Part shown: one piece after another, positions 1 through 5,598 of the stretch | How the letters are laid out: every line of letters begins with the position of its first letter | How positions within the stretch are numbered: the first letter of the stretch is position 1 | Assembly: GCA_945906835.1 (NCBI GenBank) | Contig: CAMDRL010000098.1 | Span: 1 to 5,598 of the forward strand | Length of the DNA stretch: 5,598 nt | Source: Rickettsia typhi | GTDB taxonomy: Bacteria; Pseudomonadota; Alphaproteobacteria; Rickettsiales; UBA1997 | Direction: 5' to 3' | Notes under the pieces: model-generated | Database searches by the model: none | What the model saw: only the letters and a program-made list of their open reading frames with translations | What the model was told of the DNA's origin: nothing | Program-made: the position numbers and the translations under genes

Positions 1-607
1 GATTTTTTTAAGAGCAAAAATATTCCGTAAAATTTCTCTTACCTTGAGTTTGGACCAGATATTGGATTATTTGCAGAAAATTTAGAAGCCAAAAATTTTA
101 ATCATTTTTATTTAATTGAGCCAAATAAAGCAGTTCACGACAAACTAAAAAAATCCGTAAATTCAGAAAACATTACAATTTTATCTGATCTTTTTGATCT
201 ATAAACAATCCCCGACAAATTATTGTCATCAGCAGTTCTGATTCATGTTTTGGACCATATGATTGAACCAAAAAAACCATTTAACAAATTCATAAAAAAT
301 TATTTGATGGCGGCGTAATTTTAATTGTGACTCATGATGAAAAATCAACTTTGGCGCAAGTTTTAAAATCGCGTTGGCCGGCTTTTTGTTCACAACATCC
401 GCAGCTTTTTAATGTTAAAACTACTGCACATTTTTTAACTGATTGCGGCTTTGAAAAAATTACTTCAAAAAATCGGTCAACTACTTTTCAATTCCATATT
501 TATTACAACATTTATTATGGTGTTTGGGTTTGGGTAAATTTCAATTTAAAGAAATTCCTTGACTAACAATTCCACTGCGACTTGGTATCAAAAAAATAAA
601 TTTATGA
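1..607 (+). pseudogene. Broken class I SAM-dependent methyltransferase, 5' end outside the window
   Basis: The protein can be followed through three reading frames. From position 1 it carries a SAM-binding motif I-like stretch (YLEFGPDIGLFAENL), an acidic post-motif I (YLIEPNKAVHD) and a Methyltransf_23-like motif (VLIHVLDHMIEP). In-frame stops interrupt this part at 28-30 and 202-204. Near 300 the frame slips, and FDGGVILIVTHDEKST continues from 303 through RWPAFCSQHPQLF and DCGFEKI. A second slip near 475-480 moves to a frame reading NYFSIPYLLQHLLWCLGLGKF, with another stop at 560-562. The ancestral stop is probably TGA at 605-607, overlapping the ATG of the next gene as ATGA. That overlap suggests a translationally coupled operon with the Rieske gene. 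At least two stops and two frameshifts make this a decayed gene; the fragment 327-566 would be only a remnant. The methyl acceptor cannot be told from the sequence. Confidence 0.8.
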
Positions 608-629
608 TTAAAAAAATCAGACCAATTTA

Positions 630-1130
630 ATGGCCGCTTTACAAAAAGAAGAAGGCTATAATTTTCGTACATTTGAACTGATTTCCGAAGGTGAATTTTT
701 GCCCTCTGATGCTGATTGGAATTACAAAGATATTCCTCATTTAAAAAATGTTCATAATCTTGTAGAAGGTTTCACAGCTTATTCAGGGAATGATTTTGTC
801 GGATCTATTTTTGTACAAAAAATGTTTAGTGGTTTGGCAAAAATTCCGCTTAGCGTTTTTAATTATCAAAGCGCCAAAAATGAGCAGACTTATTTTACCA
901 CTTTATTTTGGTTTATATTGATAATTCGTACAAATTACGAACAAGTGGGCGATCTACAGAACAAAGTAACGACAAGATATGCCATTGCAGCGCGCGGGAT
1001 TATGAAATTTTTACTGCCGGTGATTTTTCCTTTGATGAAATGGTCAATCAAAAAAAATTATTATGATTTGATGACGGGCGATATTCCTATGAGAAATATA
1101 CCAAATCTAAAATTTATTGATATTTCTTGA
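630..1130 (+). CDS. N-terminal fragment of the disrupted Rieske protein
   Basis: This 166-aa open frame begins at an internal ATG and has no clear Shine-Dalgarno sequence. It contains HLKNVHNLVEGF near residues 38-49, a hydrophobic stretch around 88-100 (YFTTLFWFILIIR) and a second one around 126-137 (KFLLPVIFPLMK). These could be a membrane-facing or ligand-binding surface. The last ten residues (IPNLKFIDIS) and the TGA stop come from the inserted element, so the native sequence ends at Asn156. I do not recognise the family of this half. It lacks cluster ligands, so a redox function without the downstream half is unlikely. An automated annotation would probably list it as a separate hypothetical protein. 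Confidence 0.45.
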   Translation: MAALQKEEGYNFRTFELISEGEFLPSDADWNYKDIPHLKNVHNLVEGFTAYSGNDFVGSIFVQKMFSGLAKIPLSVFNYQSAKNEQTYFTTLFWFILIIRTNYEQVGDLQNKVTTRYAIAARGIMKFLLPVIFPLMKWSIKKNYYDLMTGDIPMRNIPNLKFIDIS

Positions 1131-1223
1131 TTTGGTATATCGGGGATCCCCACAAAGTGGGGCGCACCTAATGGTGCGTAAAAGTAAATCTATACCATAT
1201 GTAAAGATTTTAGATTTGGTATA
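1097..1223 (+). mobile_element. 127-bp MITE-like palindromic element, copy A, inside the Rieske gene
   Basis: The ends are perfect 17-bp inverted repeats: TATACCAAATCTAAAAT at 1097-1113 and its reverse complement at 1207-1223. If TA at 1097-1098 and 1222-1223 is a target duplication, the element proper is 1099-1221 (123 bp). It is non-coding and rich in hairpins: ATATACCAAATC 1096-1107 with 1129-1140; CCCCAC/GTGGGG at 1148-1162; CGCACC/GGTGCG at 1163-1178; and TCTATACCA/TGGTATAGA at 1189-1225. It interrupts the Rieske gene, and removing it with one TA restores the frame. A TA target fits IS630/Tc1-mariner-type MITEs, although the class is inferred. It also resembles Rickettsia palindromic elements in size and folding, but unlike those it does not keep the host frame open. 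Confidence 0.8.
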
Positions 1224-1243
1224 GACGCGGTGAACTGCGTAAA

Positions 1244-1645
1244 ATGAGATATTGCTTCGCTGGAGATAATAAAGATTACATTTTTGTTGAAACTTCAAAT
1301 ATTATGAAGAGCAGTTTAATTGCACCTCAAAACCAATCAGCTTCTGAATTTATCTTGCTTAAAGATATTGTCGTTGGTTTGGAAAAACAAAATCCTGCTT
1401 TTTACGGCAAGGCTGACCTTTTCGGATTTCAAGCTTATAAAAATGGCACTGTGATAAAGTTTTTCTCAAGAACTTGTATTCATGAAGGGACTTTTCCTGA
1501 TAACCGGAAATCAGGCGAGATAGTTAGATGTCCATGGCATGGCAGACTTCATAAACCGCTTTTGGAAGTTGATTTGTTGAGAAGCAAGATTGTGGCTGTA
1601 AGGATAAAAATGGATGAGACTGGTTTACTGATGGCAGTCAAATAG
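1244..1645 (+). CDS. C-terminal fragment carrying the Rieske [2Fe-2S] domain
   Basis: This 133-aa open frame carries a full set of Rieske cluster ligands: Cys78 and His80 in RTCIHEG, and Cys96 and His99 in RCPWHGR. The 15-residue gap between them is typical of the C-x-H...C-x2-H motif that binds a [2Fe-2S] cluster with two Cys and two His. The domain lies at the C-terminal end, with LEVDLLRSKIVAVRIKMD as the closing beta strands. The first residues (MRYCFAGDNKDYIFVE) are in frame with the codons reading RRGELRK just upstream, back to the edge of the inserted element, so the ATG is probably an internal Met of a longer protein. Whether the fragment is expressed alone is unknown. All cluster ligands are retained, so disruption could be recent. 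Confidence 0.5.
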   Translation: MRYCFAGDNKDYIFVETSNIMKSSLIAPQNQSASEFILLKDIVVGLEKQNPAFYGKADLFGFQAYKNGTVIKFFSRTCIHEGTFPDNRKSGEIVRCPWHGRLHKPLLEVDLLRSKIVAVRIKMDETGLLMAVK

Positions 1646-1696
1646 AAACAAAATTCATCTTGCACTTCGATCAAGGCTTTTGTAAAATTTCCCAAC

Positions 1697-1823
1697 TATA
1701 CCAAAGTCCTTTGGACTTAGATATGTTCTTTTATTTTTACGCGACACAAGTTGCGCCCCACGATTGTAGGGAACCCTGATATACCAAAGCAAAAAATTCA
1801 AGTTTTAAGTAGCTTTTGGTATA
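1697..1823 (-). mobile_element. 127-bp MITE-like palindromic element, copy B, upstream of gyrA
   Basis: This is a second, diverged copy of the element at 1097-1223, in opposite orientation and of identical length. Read on the minus strand it starts TATACCAAAAGC and shares with copy A the segments TTTGGTATATC, GTGGGGCGCA, GCGTAAAA and the terminal TTTGGTATA. It keeps the first hairpin (ATATACCAAAAGC against GCTTTGGTATAT, one bulged base), a central GGG/CCC palindrome and a CGC...GCG hairpin. It has its own AAGTCC/GGACTT hairpin at 1705-1719. TA flanks both ends, consistent with TA insertion. It ends 32 bp before the gyrA ATG. The gyrA frame stays open back into it, so an upstream TTG at 1751 would be a false start. 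Confidence 0.75.
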
Positions 1824-1855
1824 TTCGTTTTAATAATTCACTTAAAATTCAAAAA

Positions 1856-4666
1856 ATGACCAACCAAAGTCAATATCAAGTTGCTGTAGGAAAAGATATT
1901 CAATCAGTAAGTTTAGTTGGTGAGATGAGAAAATCTTACCTTGATTATGCCATGAGCGTAATTGTTGCGCGCGCCATTCCAGATGTTTGCGACGGCTTGA
2001 AACCTGTGCATCGCCGCATTCTTTACGCCATGTATGAAGGCAATTATGATTACAATAAACCATTTAAAAAATCGGCAAGAATTGTTGGTGAAGTGATGGG
2101 TAAATATCATCCGCATGGCGACTCGGCAATTTACGAATCTTTGGTTCGTATGGCGCAAGATTTCTCAATGCGTTTACCGTTGATTGATGGGCAAGGTAAC
2201 TTCGGTTCAATTGATGATGATCCGGCTGCTGCGATGCGTTATACTGAGTCTCGCTTGAAGAAAGTTACACACACCATGCTTGAAGATCTTGATAAAGATA
2301 CTGTTGATTTTGTTCCAAATTATGATGGCTCTGAAAGAGAACCAAAGGTTATGCCAGCAAGATTTCCAAACTTATTAGTGAATGGTTCTGGCGGTATTGC
2401 TGTTGGTATGGCAACAAACATTCCTCCGCACAATTTGGGCGAAGTGATTGATGGCGTTTTGGCTTATATTGATAATAGCGAAATTACTGTTGAAGATTTA
2501 TTAAAAATTATTCCAGCACCAGATTTTCCAACAGGTGGAATTATTTTGGGAAGAAATGGCTATACTTCTGCAGCCAATACTGGCAGAGGTTCTGTTATTA
2601 TGCGCGGTCGTCACAAAATTGAAAAATTAAGTGGTGGAAAAGTTGCAATTATTATTACCGAAGTTCCTTACCAAGTTAATAAAGCTAAGTTAGTAGAAAA
2701 AATTGCTGAATTAGTTAAAGAGAAAAAAATTGAAGGAATTACTGATTTGCGTGACGAATCTGATCGCGATGGAATTCGAGTGGTTATTGAATTGCGCCGC
2801 GATGCTATGGAAGAAGTTATTATCAATCAACTTTACAGCTTCACTCCACTTCAAAGCAGCTTTGGCGTTAATATGTTGGCGCTTAACCAGGGCAGACCAG
2901 AATTGTTGAATTTGCTTGATGTTATTAGATTATTTACACGCTTTAGAGAAGGCGTTGTTGCCAGAAGAACTAATTTCTTGTTAAATAAAGCTAGAGATAA
3001 AACTCACATTTTAATCGGCTTGGCTGTTGCTGTTGCCAATATTGATGAGATTGTTGAATTAATCAAAAAATCTGCTGATTCAGCTGAAGCGAAAGAAAAA
3101 TTACTGTCAAGAAGCTGGCCTTCACATACCGTTGAAGCAATCATTAAGCTGGTTCAAGATAAAGGAAATGTCATTAAAGATGGCAAATTCTATTTCACTG
3201 AAGTTCAAGCAAAATCAATTCTTGATATGAGACTTGCTCGCTTAACTGGTCTTGAAATGGATAAGATCAATGCTGAACTTGCAATTTTAGCTGCTGAAAT
3301 TTCTGAATATTTAGTACTTTTGGCTGATAGAGTTAAGTTAATGAATTTGGTTAAAACTGAATTAGTTGAAATTAAAGATCAGTTCGCCACGCCAAGAAGA
3401 TCAACTGTTGAAGACAGTGAATTTGAAGTTGATATTGAAGACCTAATTCCAAAAGAAGATATGGTTGTGGTTGGTACAATGAACGGATATATCAAACGCG
3501 TTTTACTTTCTGCTTATCGCACACAAAAACGCGGTGGCAAAGGACGCAGCGCGATGGATGTTAGAGATGAAGATATTGCAACTGATATTTTTGTTGCTAA
3601 TACTCACACGCCAATTTTGTTTTTCTCAAGTAAAGGAAAAGTTTATAAATTAAAAGCTTACAAACTTCCACTTGGCAATCCACAAGCTCGTGGTCGTGCT
3701 TTGGTGAATCTTTTGCCAATTGATCAAGATGAAAAAATCAGCACAATTTTAGCGCTTCCTGAAAATGAAGAAAGCTGGAAAGATTTGAGTATTGTGTTTG
3801 CAACAGCAAGTGGTGATATCAGAAGAAACTCTATGGATCAATTTGTTGACATTAGATCAAGTGGTAAAATTGCCATGAAACTTGAAGATGGCGATGCCTT
3901 GGTAAATGTTGCTCTATGCGGCAGCAAAGATGACATTATGCTTTCAACTGCTAACGGAAAATGTATTCGTTTCCCTGTAGAAAAATTGCGTGTTTTCCAA
4001 AGCAGAAATTCTACTGGTGTGCGTGGAATCAAACTTGATAAAGGTAACAAAGTTATTGCTATGTCAATTTTGACTCATACTGATTCTGATTCTGAAATTA
4101 AAGATAAATATTTAAAGATTGATCTTGAGAAGAGATTGCAGCTTAGAGAGGCTTTGATTTTCAACAAAAAATTACAAGAAAATCCAGCTACTGATTTATT
4201 AGAACAACCAAAAGAAATTCTAAAAATTAAAGGCGCTGAACTTCCTCAAGAAAAAATTGAAGAAATGGCGATTAATGAAGAATTTATTTTAACTATTACT
4301 GAAAATGGTTTTGGCAAAAGATCTTCAGCTTACGAATATCGCATCACTAACCGTGGTGGTTCGGGAATTACTAATATTATCACTTCGAAAAGAAATGGTA
4401 ATGTGGTGGCAAGTTTCCCAATTGAAGGCAAAGATCAGGTAATGATTATTACTGATAAAGGAACTTTGATTAGAACTGAAGTTACATCTGTTAGAATTAC
4501 TGGAAGAAACACTCAAGGTGTGACTTTGATTAAGGCGAAGGATGAGGCGGTGGTTTCAGTTGCTAGAATTGCTCATACTGGGAATAAAGAAGTTGATGAG
4601 GCTGAGACTGGAGATGATGGAAGTGAGCAAGTTGAAGGTTCTGAGGTTGTGACAACGCAAGAGTAA
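1856..4666 (+). CDS. gyrA: DNA gyrase subunit A
   Basis: GyrA cuts and rejoins DNA in the A2B2 gyrase complex, which introduces negative supercoils using ATP hydrolysed by GyrB. The product is 936 aa. The N-terminal breakage-reunion domain starts at [16 protein letters not shown] (residues 28-43) and contains VHRRILYAM and the quinolone-resistance region with Ser90 and Glu94 ([14 protein letters not shown]). The catalytic tyrosine is Tyr129 in AAAMRYTE. A coiled-coil tower and dimer gate follow to about residue 520. The C-terminal propeller carries the GyrA box QKRGGKG at 557-563, which separates it from ParC. It also carries an insertion of about 65 residues at roughly 741-805, as in alphaproteobacterial GyrA. 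The tail from 905 is acidic. ATG 1856 was chosen because it precedes the family's usual N-terminus; the open frame extends upstream only through repeat DNA. No clear Shine-Dalgarno sequence is visible. Confidence 0.98.
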   Translation: MTNQSQYQVAVGKDIQSVSLVGEMRKSYLDYAMSVIVARAIPDVCDGLKPVHRRILYAMYEGNYDYNKPFKKSARIVGEVMGKYHPHGDSAIYESLVRMAQDFSMRLPLIDGQGNFGSIDDDPAAAMRYTESRLKKVTHTMLEDLDKDTVDFVPNYDGSEREPKVMPARFPNLLVNGSGGIAVGMATNIPPHNLGEVIDGVLAYIDNSEITVEDLLKIIPAPDFPTGGIILGRNGYTSAANTGRGSVIMRGRHKIEKLSGGKVAIIITEVPYQVNKAKLVEKIAELVKEKKIEGITDLRDESDRDGIRVVIELRRDAMEEVIINQLYSFTPLQSSFGVNMLALNQGRPELLNLLDVIRLFTRFREGVVARRTNFLLNKARDKTHILIGLAVAVANIDEIVELIKKSADSAEAKEKLLSRSWPSHTVEAIIKLVQDKGNVIKDGKFYFTEVQAKSILDMRLARLTGLEMDKINAELAILAAEISEYLVLLADRVKLMNLVKTELVEIKDQFATPRRSTVEDSEFEVDIEDLIPKEDMVVVGTMNGYIKRVLLSAYRTQKRGGKGRSAMDVRDEDIATDIFVANTHTPILFFSSKGKVYKLKAYKLPLGNPQARGRALVNLLPIDQDEKISTILALPENEESWKDLSIVFATASGDIRRNSMDQFVDIRSSGKIAMKLEDGDALVNVALCGSKDDIMLSTANGKCIRFPVEKLRVFQSRNSTGVRGIKLDKGNKVIAMSILTHTDSDSEIKDKYLKIDLEKRLQLREALIFNKKLQENPATDLLEQPKEILKIKGAELPQEKIEEMAINEEFILTITENGFGKRSSAYEYRITNRGGSGITNIITSKRNGNVVASFPIEGKDQVMIITDKGTLIRTEVTSVRITGRNTQGVTLIKAKDEAVVSVARIAHTGNKEVDEAETGDDGSEQVEGSEVVTTQE

Positions 4667-4684
4667 AATATTGGCATGAATTTT

Positions 4685-4709
4685 AAGACTGGGCTACAAG
4701 CCCAGTTTT
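4685..4709 (+). terminator. Rho-independent terminator of gyrA
   Basis: ACTGGGCT at 4688-4695 pairs perfectly with AGCCCAGT at 4699-4706 around an ACA loop. The stem extends by three more pairs, one of them G-U, into a flanking AAG and TTT. The 3' arm runs into TTTT. It lies 18 bp after the gyrA stop, the expected place for the end of that transcript. Confidence 0.8.
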
Positions 4710-4744
4710 GCATGAGGAGTTCTACAAAAAAATCAGTTGTAGAC

Positions 4745-4771
4745 CAACTGTCGACAACTTGTCGACAGTTG
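4745..4771. repeat. 27-bp perfect palindrome
   Basis: CAACTGTCGACAA is followed by a single C and then by its exact reverse complement, ending at 4771. As RNA it would form a stem of 11-12 bp with a tiny loop. There is no T-run directly after it on the plus strand, so it is not a standard terminator. On the minus strand a T-rich stretch comes only about 14 bases later. A further CAGTTG just upstream (4734-4739) could pair with the left arm as an alternative. It could be a protein-binding operator, a recombination site or a transcript-stabilising hairpin; the sequence does not decide. Confidence 0.6.
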
Positions 4772-4796
4772 AAATTTAGAACACAAAAAATTCAAA

Positions 4797-4831
4797 GGGG
4801 TGGGGGCAATTTGCCACCTCCCTCTTTTTTT
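4797..4831 (+). terminator. Weak terminator-like hairpin with T7 tract
   Basis: GGGGTGGGGGC at 4797-4807 faces GCCACCTCCCT at 4813-4823 across an AATTT loop. Eight Watson-Crick pairs, one wobble and two mismatches form the stem, and a C and seven T follow. An alternative register pairs GGTGG with CCACC. It could back up the gyrA terminator or be part of the dispersed repeat that starts directly after it. Confidence 0.4.
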
Positions 4832-4838
4832 AACAAAC

Positions 4839-4909
4839 TCGGTCTAATCACTCTCCCCTTGAGGGAGAGTCGAAGAGCCTTACGAAGTAGGGCGATTCGG
4901 TGAGGGGTA
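4839..4909 (-). repeat. 71-bp structured repeat, copy 1 (left, inverted)
   Basis: Read on the minus strand this runs from TACCCCTC to GATTAGACCGA and aligns without gaps to the copy at 5286-5356, with 59 of 71 bases identical. It holds two hairpins. The first has outer stem CGAA/TTCG, a symmetric TC/TC internal loop, and inner stem GCCCTAC/GTAAGGC with one C-A mismatch around a TTC loop. The second is ACTCTCCC/GGGAGAGT with loop TCAAG. The form resembles the REP-like dispersed repeats common in proteobacteria. No coding function is likely. Confidence 0.75.
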
Positions 4910-4927
4910 AAAAATCTACAGACACCT

Positions 4928-5284
4928 ATGAATTTCAAAAATATTTTATCTTCAGCAATAAAGCTCATTAAAAACTTCCTTCCTGAATCAGGAATTAATA
5001 TCACTACTCTAAACAAACCCCAAAACAACAATCTTTCGCAAATTATTGCCAATTCTGGAAATAACCCAACCTTCAATCTCAATACCTCCGCGCAACAAGA
5101 TCCTTATATTTTGAATAAAATGAGTGAGGTAGAAAAACTTATTAAGATTGGAGTTTTAAATTCGTCAGAGCAACCATCTTGGAGATGGACGAAATCAAAC
5201 ATAAATCCCGTGATAACCAAGGATGGGAAATATGTTGCAATAAAACCTCGTAAAGAATTATGGCTAACATACTCGATTAAGTGA
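4928..5284 (+). CDS. Hypothetical protein, 118 aa, between inverted repeats
   Basis: I do not recognise this protein. It starts MNFKNILSSAIKLIKNFLPE, an amphipathic or weakly hydrophobic N-terminus that could be a short helix rather than a clear signal peptide. An Asn/Gln-rich low-complexity middle follows (PQNNN, NSGNN, NLNTS). The C-terminal half is better ordered, with MSEVEKLIKIGVL, SWRWTKSNINP and DGKYVAIKPRKELWLTY. The ATG at 4928 is the only good start; no clear Shine-Dalgarno sequence precedes it. The stop lies one base before the right-hand 71-bp repeat, and the left-hand repeat ends 18 bp before the start, so the gene sits in a compact repeat-flanked cassette between gyrA and gatB. 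AT-rich composition matches the neighbours. It could be a lineage-specific gene, a remnant, or a cargo gene. Confidence 0.55.
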   Translation: MNFKNILSSAIKLIKNFLPESGINITTLNKPQNNNLSQIIANSGNNPTFNLNTSAQQDPYILNKMSEVEKLIKIGVLNSSEQPSWRWTKSNINPVITKDGKYVAIKPRKELWLTYSIK

Positions 5285-5285
5285 A

Positions 5286-5356
5286 TACCCCTCTCCGCAT
5301 CAGGTTGCTTCGCAACCTTCTGCGACTCTCCCTCAAGGGGAGAGTGATTAGACCGA
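5286..5356 (+). repeat. 71-bp structured repeat, copy 2 (right)
   Basis: This is the plus-strand counterpart of the repeat at 4839-4909. Its first hairpin is better paired here: outer stem CGCA/TGCG, TC/TC internal loop and a perfect AGGTTGC/GCAACCT inner stem with loop TTC. The second hairpin, ACTCTCCC/GGGAGAGT, is identical in both copies. It begins one base after the stop of the hypothetical gene, so it could act as its 3' structure, although the second stem has no T-run after it. It ends 45 bp before gatB. Confidence 0.75.
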
Positions 5357-5401
5357 ATATTTAACTAGCTACGAGAACAAACTTTTAATTACAATTTTAA
5401 A

Positions 5402-5598
5402 ATGACTTACACAATCCAAGGAAAAAACAATCTTTACGAACTAGTTGTTGGTTGCGAAATTCATGCGCAAGTTGCATCTAAATCTAAATTATTTTCGCGT
5501 TCTGCAACTGCTTTTGGGGCGCCGCAAAATAGTCAGGTTTCTTTTGTGGATGCGGCCATGCCGGGAATGTTGCCTGTGATTAATGAAGAATGTGTGAA
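5402..5598 (+). CDS. gatB: Asp-tRNA(Asn)/Glu-tRNA(Gln) amidotransferase subunit B, N-terminal part
   Basis: GatB is the subunit of the GatCAB complex that phosphorylates and amidates misacylated Glu-tRNA(Gln) and, where needed, Asp-tRNA(Asn), using ammonia released from glutamine by GatA. The 65 residues present contain the family's N-terminal signature, [21 protein letters not shown] and [19 protein letters not shown]. The usual GLEIH or GLEVH reads GCEIH here. The rest lies beyond the right edge. The start is 45 bp after the structured repeat and preceded by an AT-rich leader without an evident Shine-Dalgarno sequence. gatA and gatC are not in the window, so an operon with them cannot be judged. 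Confidence 0.96.
   Translation, partial: MTYTIQGKNNLYELVVGCEIHAQVASKSKLFSRSATAFGAPQNSQVSFVDAAMPGMLPVINEECV

Larger units (their letters stand above)
604..1645 (+). pseudogene. Rieske [2Fe-2S] domain protein gene, frameshifted and split by an inserted element
   Basis: Two open frames, 630-1130 and 1244-1645, are two halves of one gene. Deleting 125 bp (1099-1223), which is the inserted repeat plus one copy of a TA duplication, joins them in frame as PMRN-RRGELRKMRY. The result is one ORF of 296 codons from 630. The true start is probably ATG 604, overlapping the methyltransferase stop. It is out of frame by one base because the run at 610-616 has seven A; an eighth would give MIKKNQTNLMAALQ and a protein of about 305 aa. 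The C-terminal part has a complete Rieske motif. The N-terminal part (about 160 residues) has no motif I can name with confidence; a START/SRPBCC-like fold is only a guess. Redox role and substrate are unknown. The gene is probably non-functional as a full-length product. The Rieske half alone could still be made from an internal start. Confidence 0.75.

Noticed and set aside
1107..1298. 63-aa minus-strand ORF
   Set aside because: It runs mostly through the hairpin element and the start of the Rieske fragment; no protein-like features.
1646..1696. Possible terminator or promoter between the Rieske fragment and copy B
   Set aside because: No stem with a T-run and no convincing -35/-10 pair could be found.
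1751..1855. 35-residue N-terminal extension of GyrA from a TTG start
   Set aside because: It is read from the inserted repeat and shows no GyrA similarity; ATG 1856 gives the usual N-terminus.
1842..2158. Two overlapping minus-strand ORFs opposite the start of gyrA
   Set aside because: They are shadows of gyrA, which has strong family similarity on the plus strand.
3838..4516. Minus-strand ORFs opposite the gyrA C-terminal region
   Set aside because: They are shadows of the conserved propeller domain; no independent signal.
1856..4666. ParC (topoisomerase IV subunit A) as an alternative identity
   Set aside because: The GyrA box QKRGGKG and the six-blade-type C-terminal domain of full length point to GyrA.
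4676..4903. 75-aa plus-strand ORF after gyrA
   Set aside because: It spans the terminator, the palindrome and the structured repeat, so its sequence is explained by hairpins rather than coding.
4792..5082. 96-aa minus-strand ORF
   Set aside because: It passes through the 71-bp repeat and lies antisense to the hypothetical gene; the plus-strand ORF is bounded better by the repeats.
4829..5365. TTTAAC on both sides of the repeat cassette as a target duplication
   Set aside because: The spacing to the repeat ends differs (4 and 3 bases) and the motif is common in AT-rich DNA.

Overview
The window is AT-rich bacterial DNA, most likely from an alphaproteobacterium. The evidence is an intact gyrA whose product has alphaproteobacterial-type features ([17 protein letters not shown], an extra segment in the C-terminal propeller, and [14 protein letters not shown]), followed by the start of gatB with the [16 protein letters not shown] signature. 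Low GC, gene decay, small non-coding repeats and an indirect amidation (GatCAB) pathway suggest a reduced, possibly host-associated lineage such as Rickettsiales or Holosporales. That placement is inference.

Layout. Positions 1-1645 hold the remains of a two-gene operon. A class I SAM-dependent methyltransferase (1-607) is broken by stops and frameshifts. It overlaps by ATGA a gene for a protein with a C-terminal Rieske [2Fe-2S] domain (604-1645). The Rieske gene is broken twice: by a one-base slip in a poly-A run and by a 127-bp hairpin-rich MITE-like element at 1097-1223. Removing the element and one copy of a TA duplication restores the reading frame exactly. A second copy of the element, also 127 bp between TATACC and GGTATA but inverted, lies at 1697-1823, just upstream of gyrA.

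Positions 1856-4666 are the complete gyrA, encoding the DNA gyrase A subunit (936 aa). An 8-bp perfect hairpin with a T-run follows as a terminator. The next part of the intergenic region holds a 27-bp perfect palindrome and a second, weaker terminator-like hairpin.

Positions 4839-5356 form a small cassette. Two 71-bp repeats in inverted orientation flank a 118-aa ORF that I do not recognise. The two repeat copies differ mostly at paired positions in a hairpin, with compensatory changes, so the structure itself appears to be conserved. gatB begins at 5402 and runs off the right edge.

Functionally, only gyrA and gatB are clearly working housekeeping genes. The rest is decaying accessory content and structured repeat elements. 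I saw no tRNA, rRNA, CRISPR array or transposase gene.
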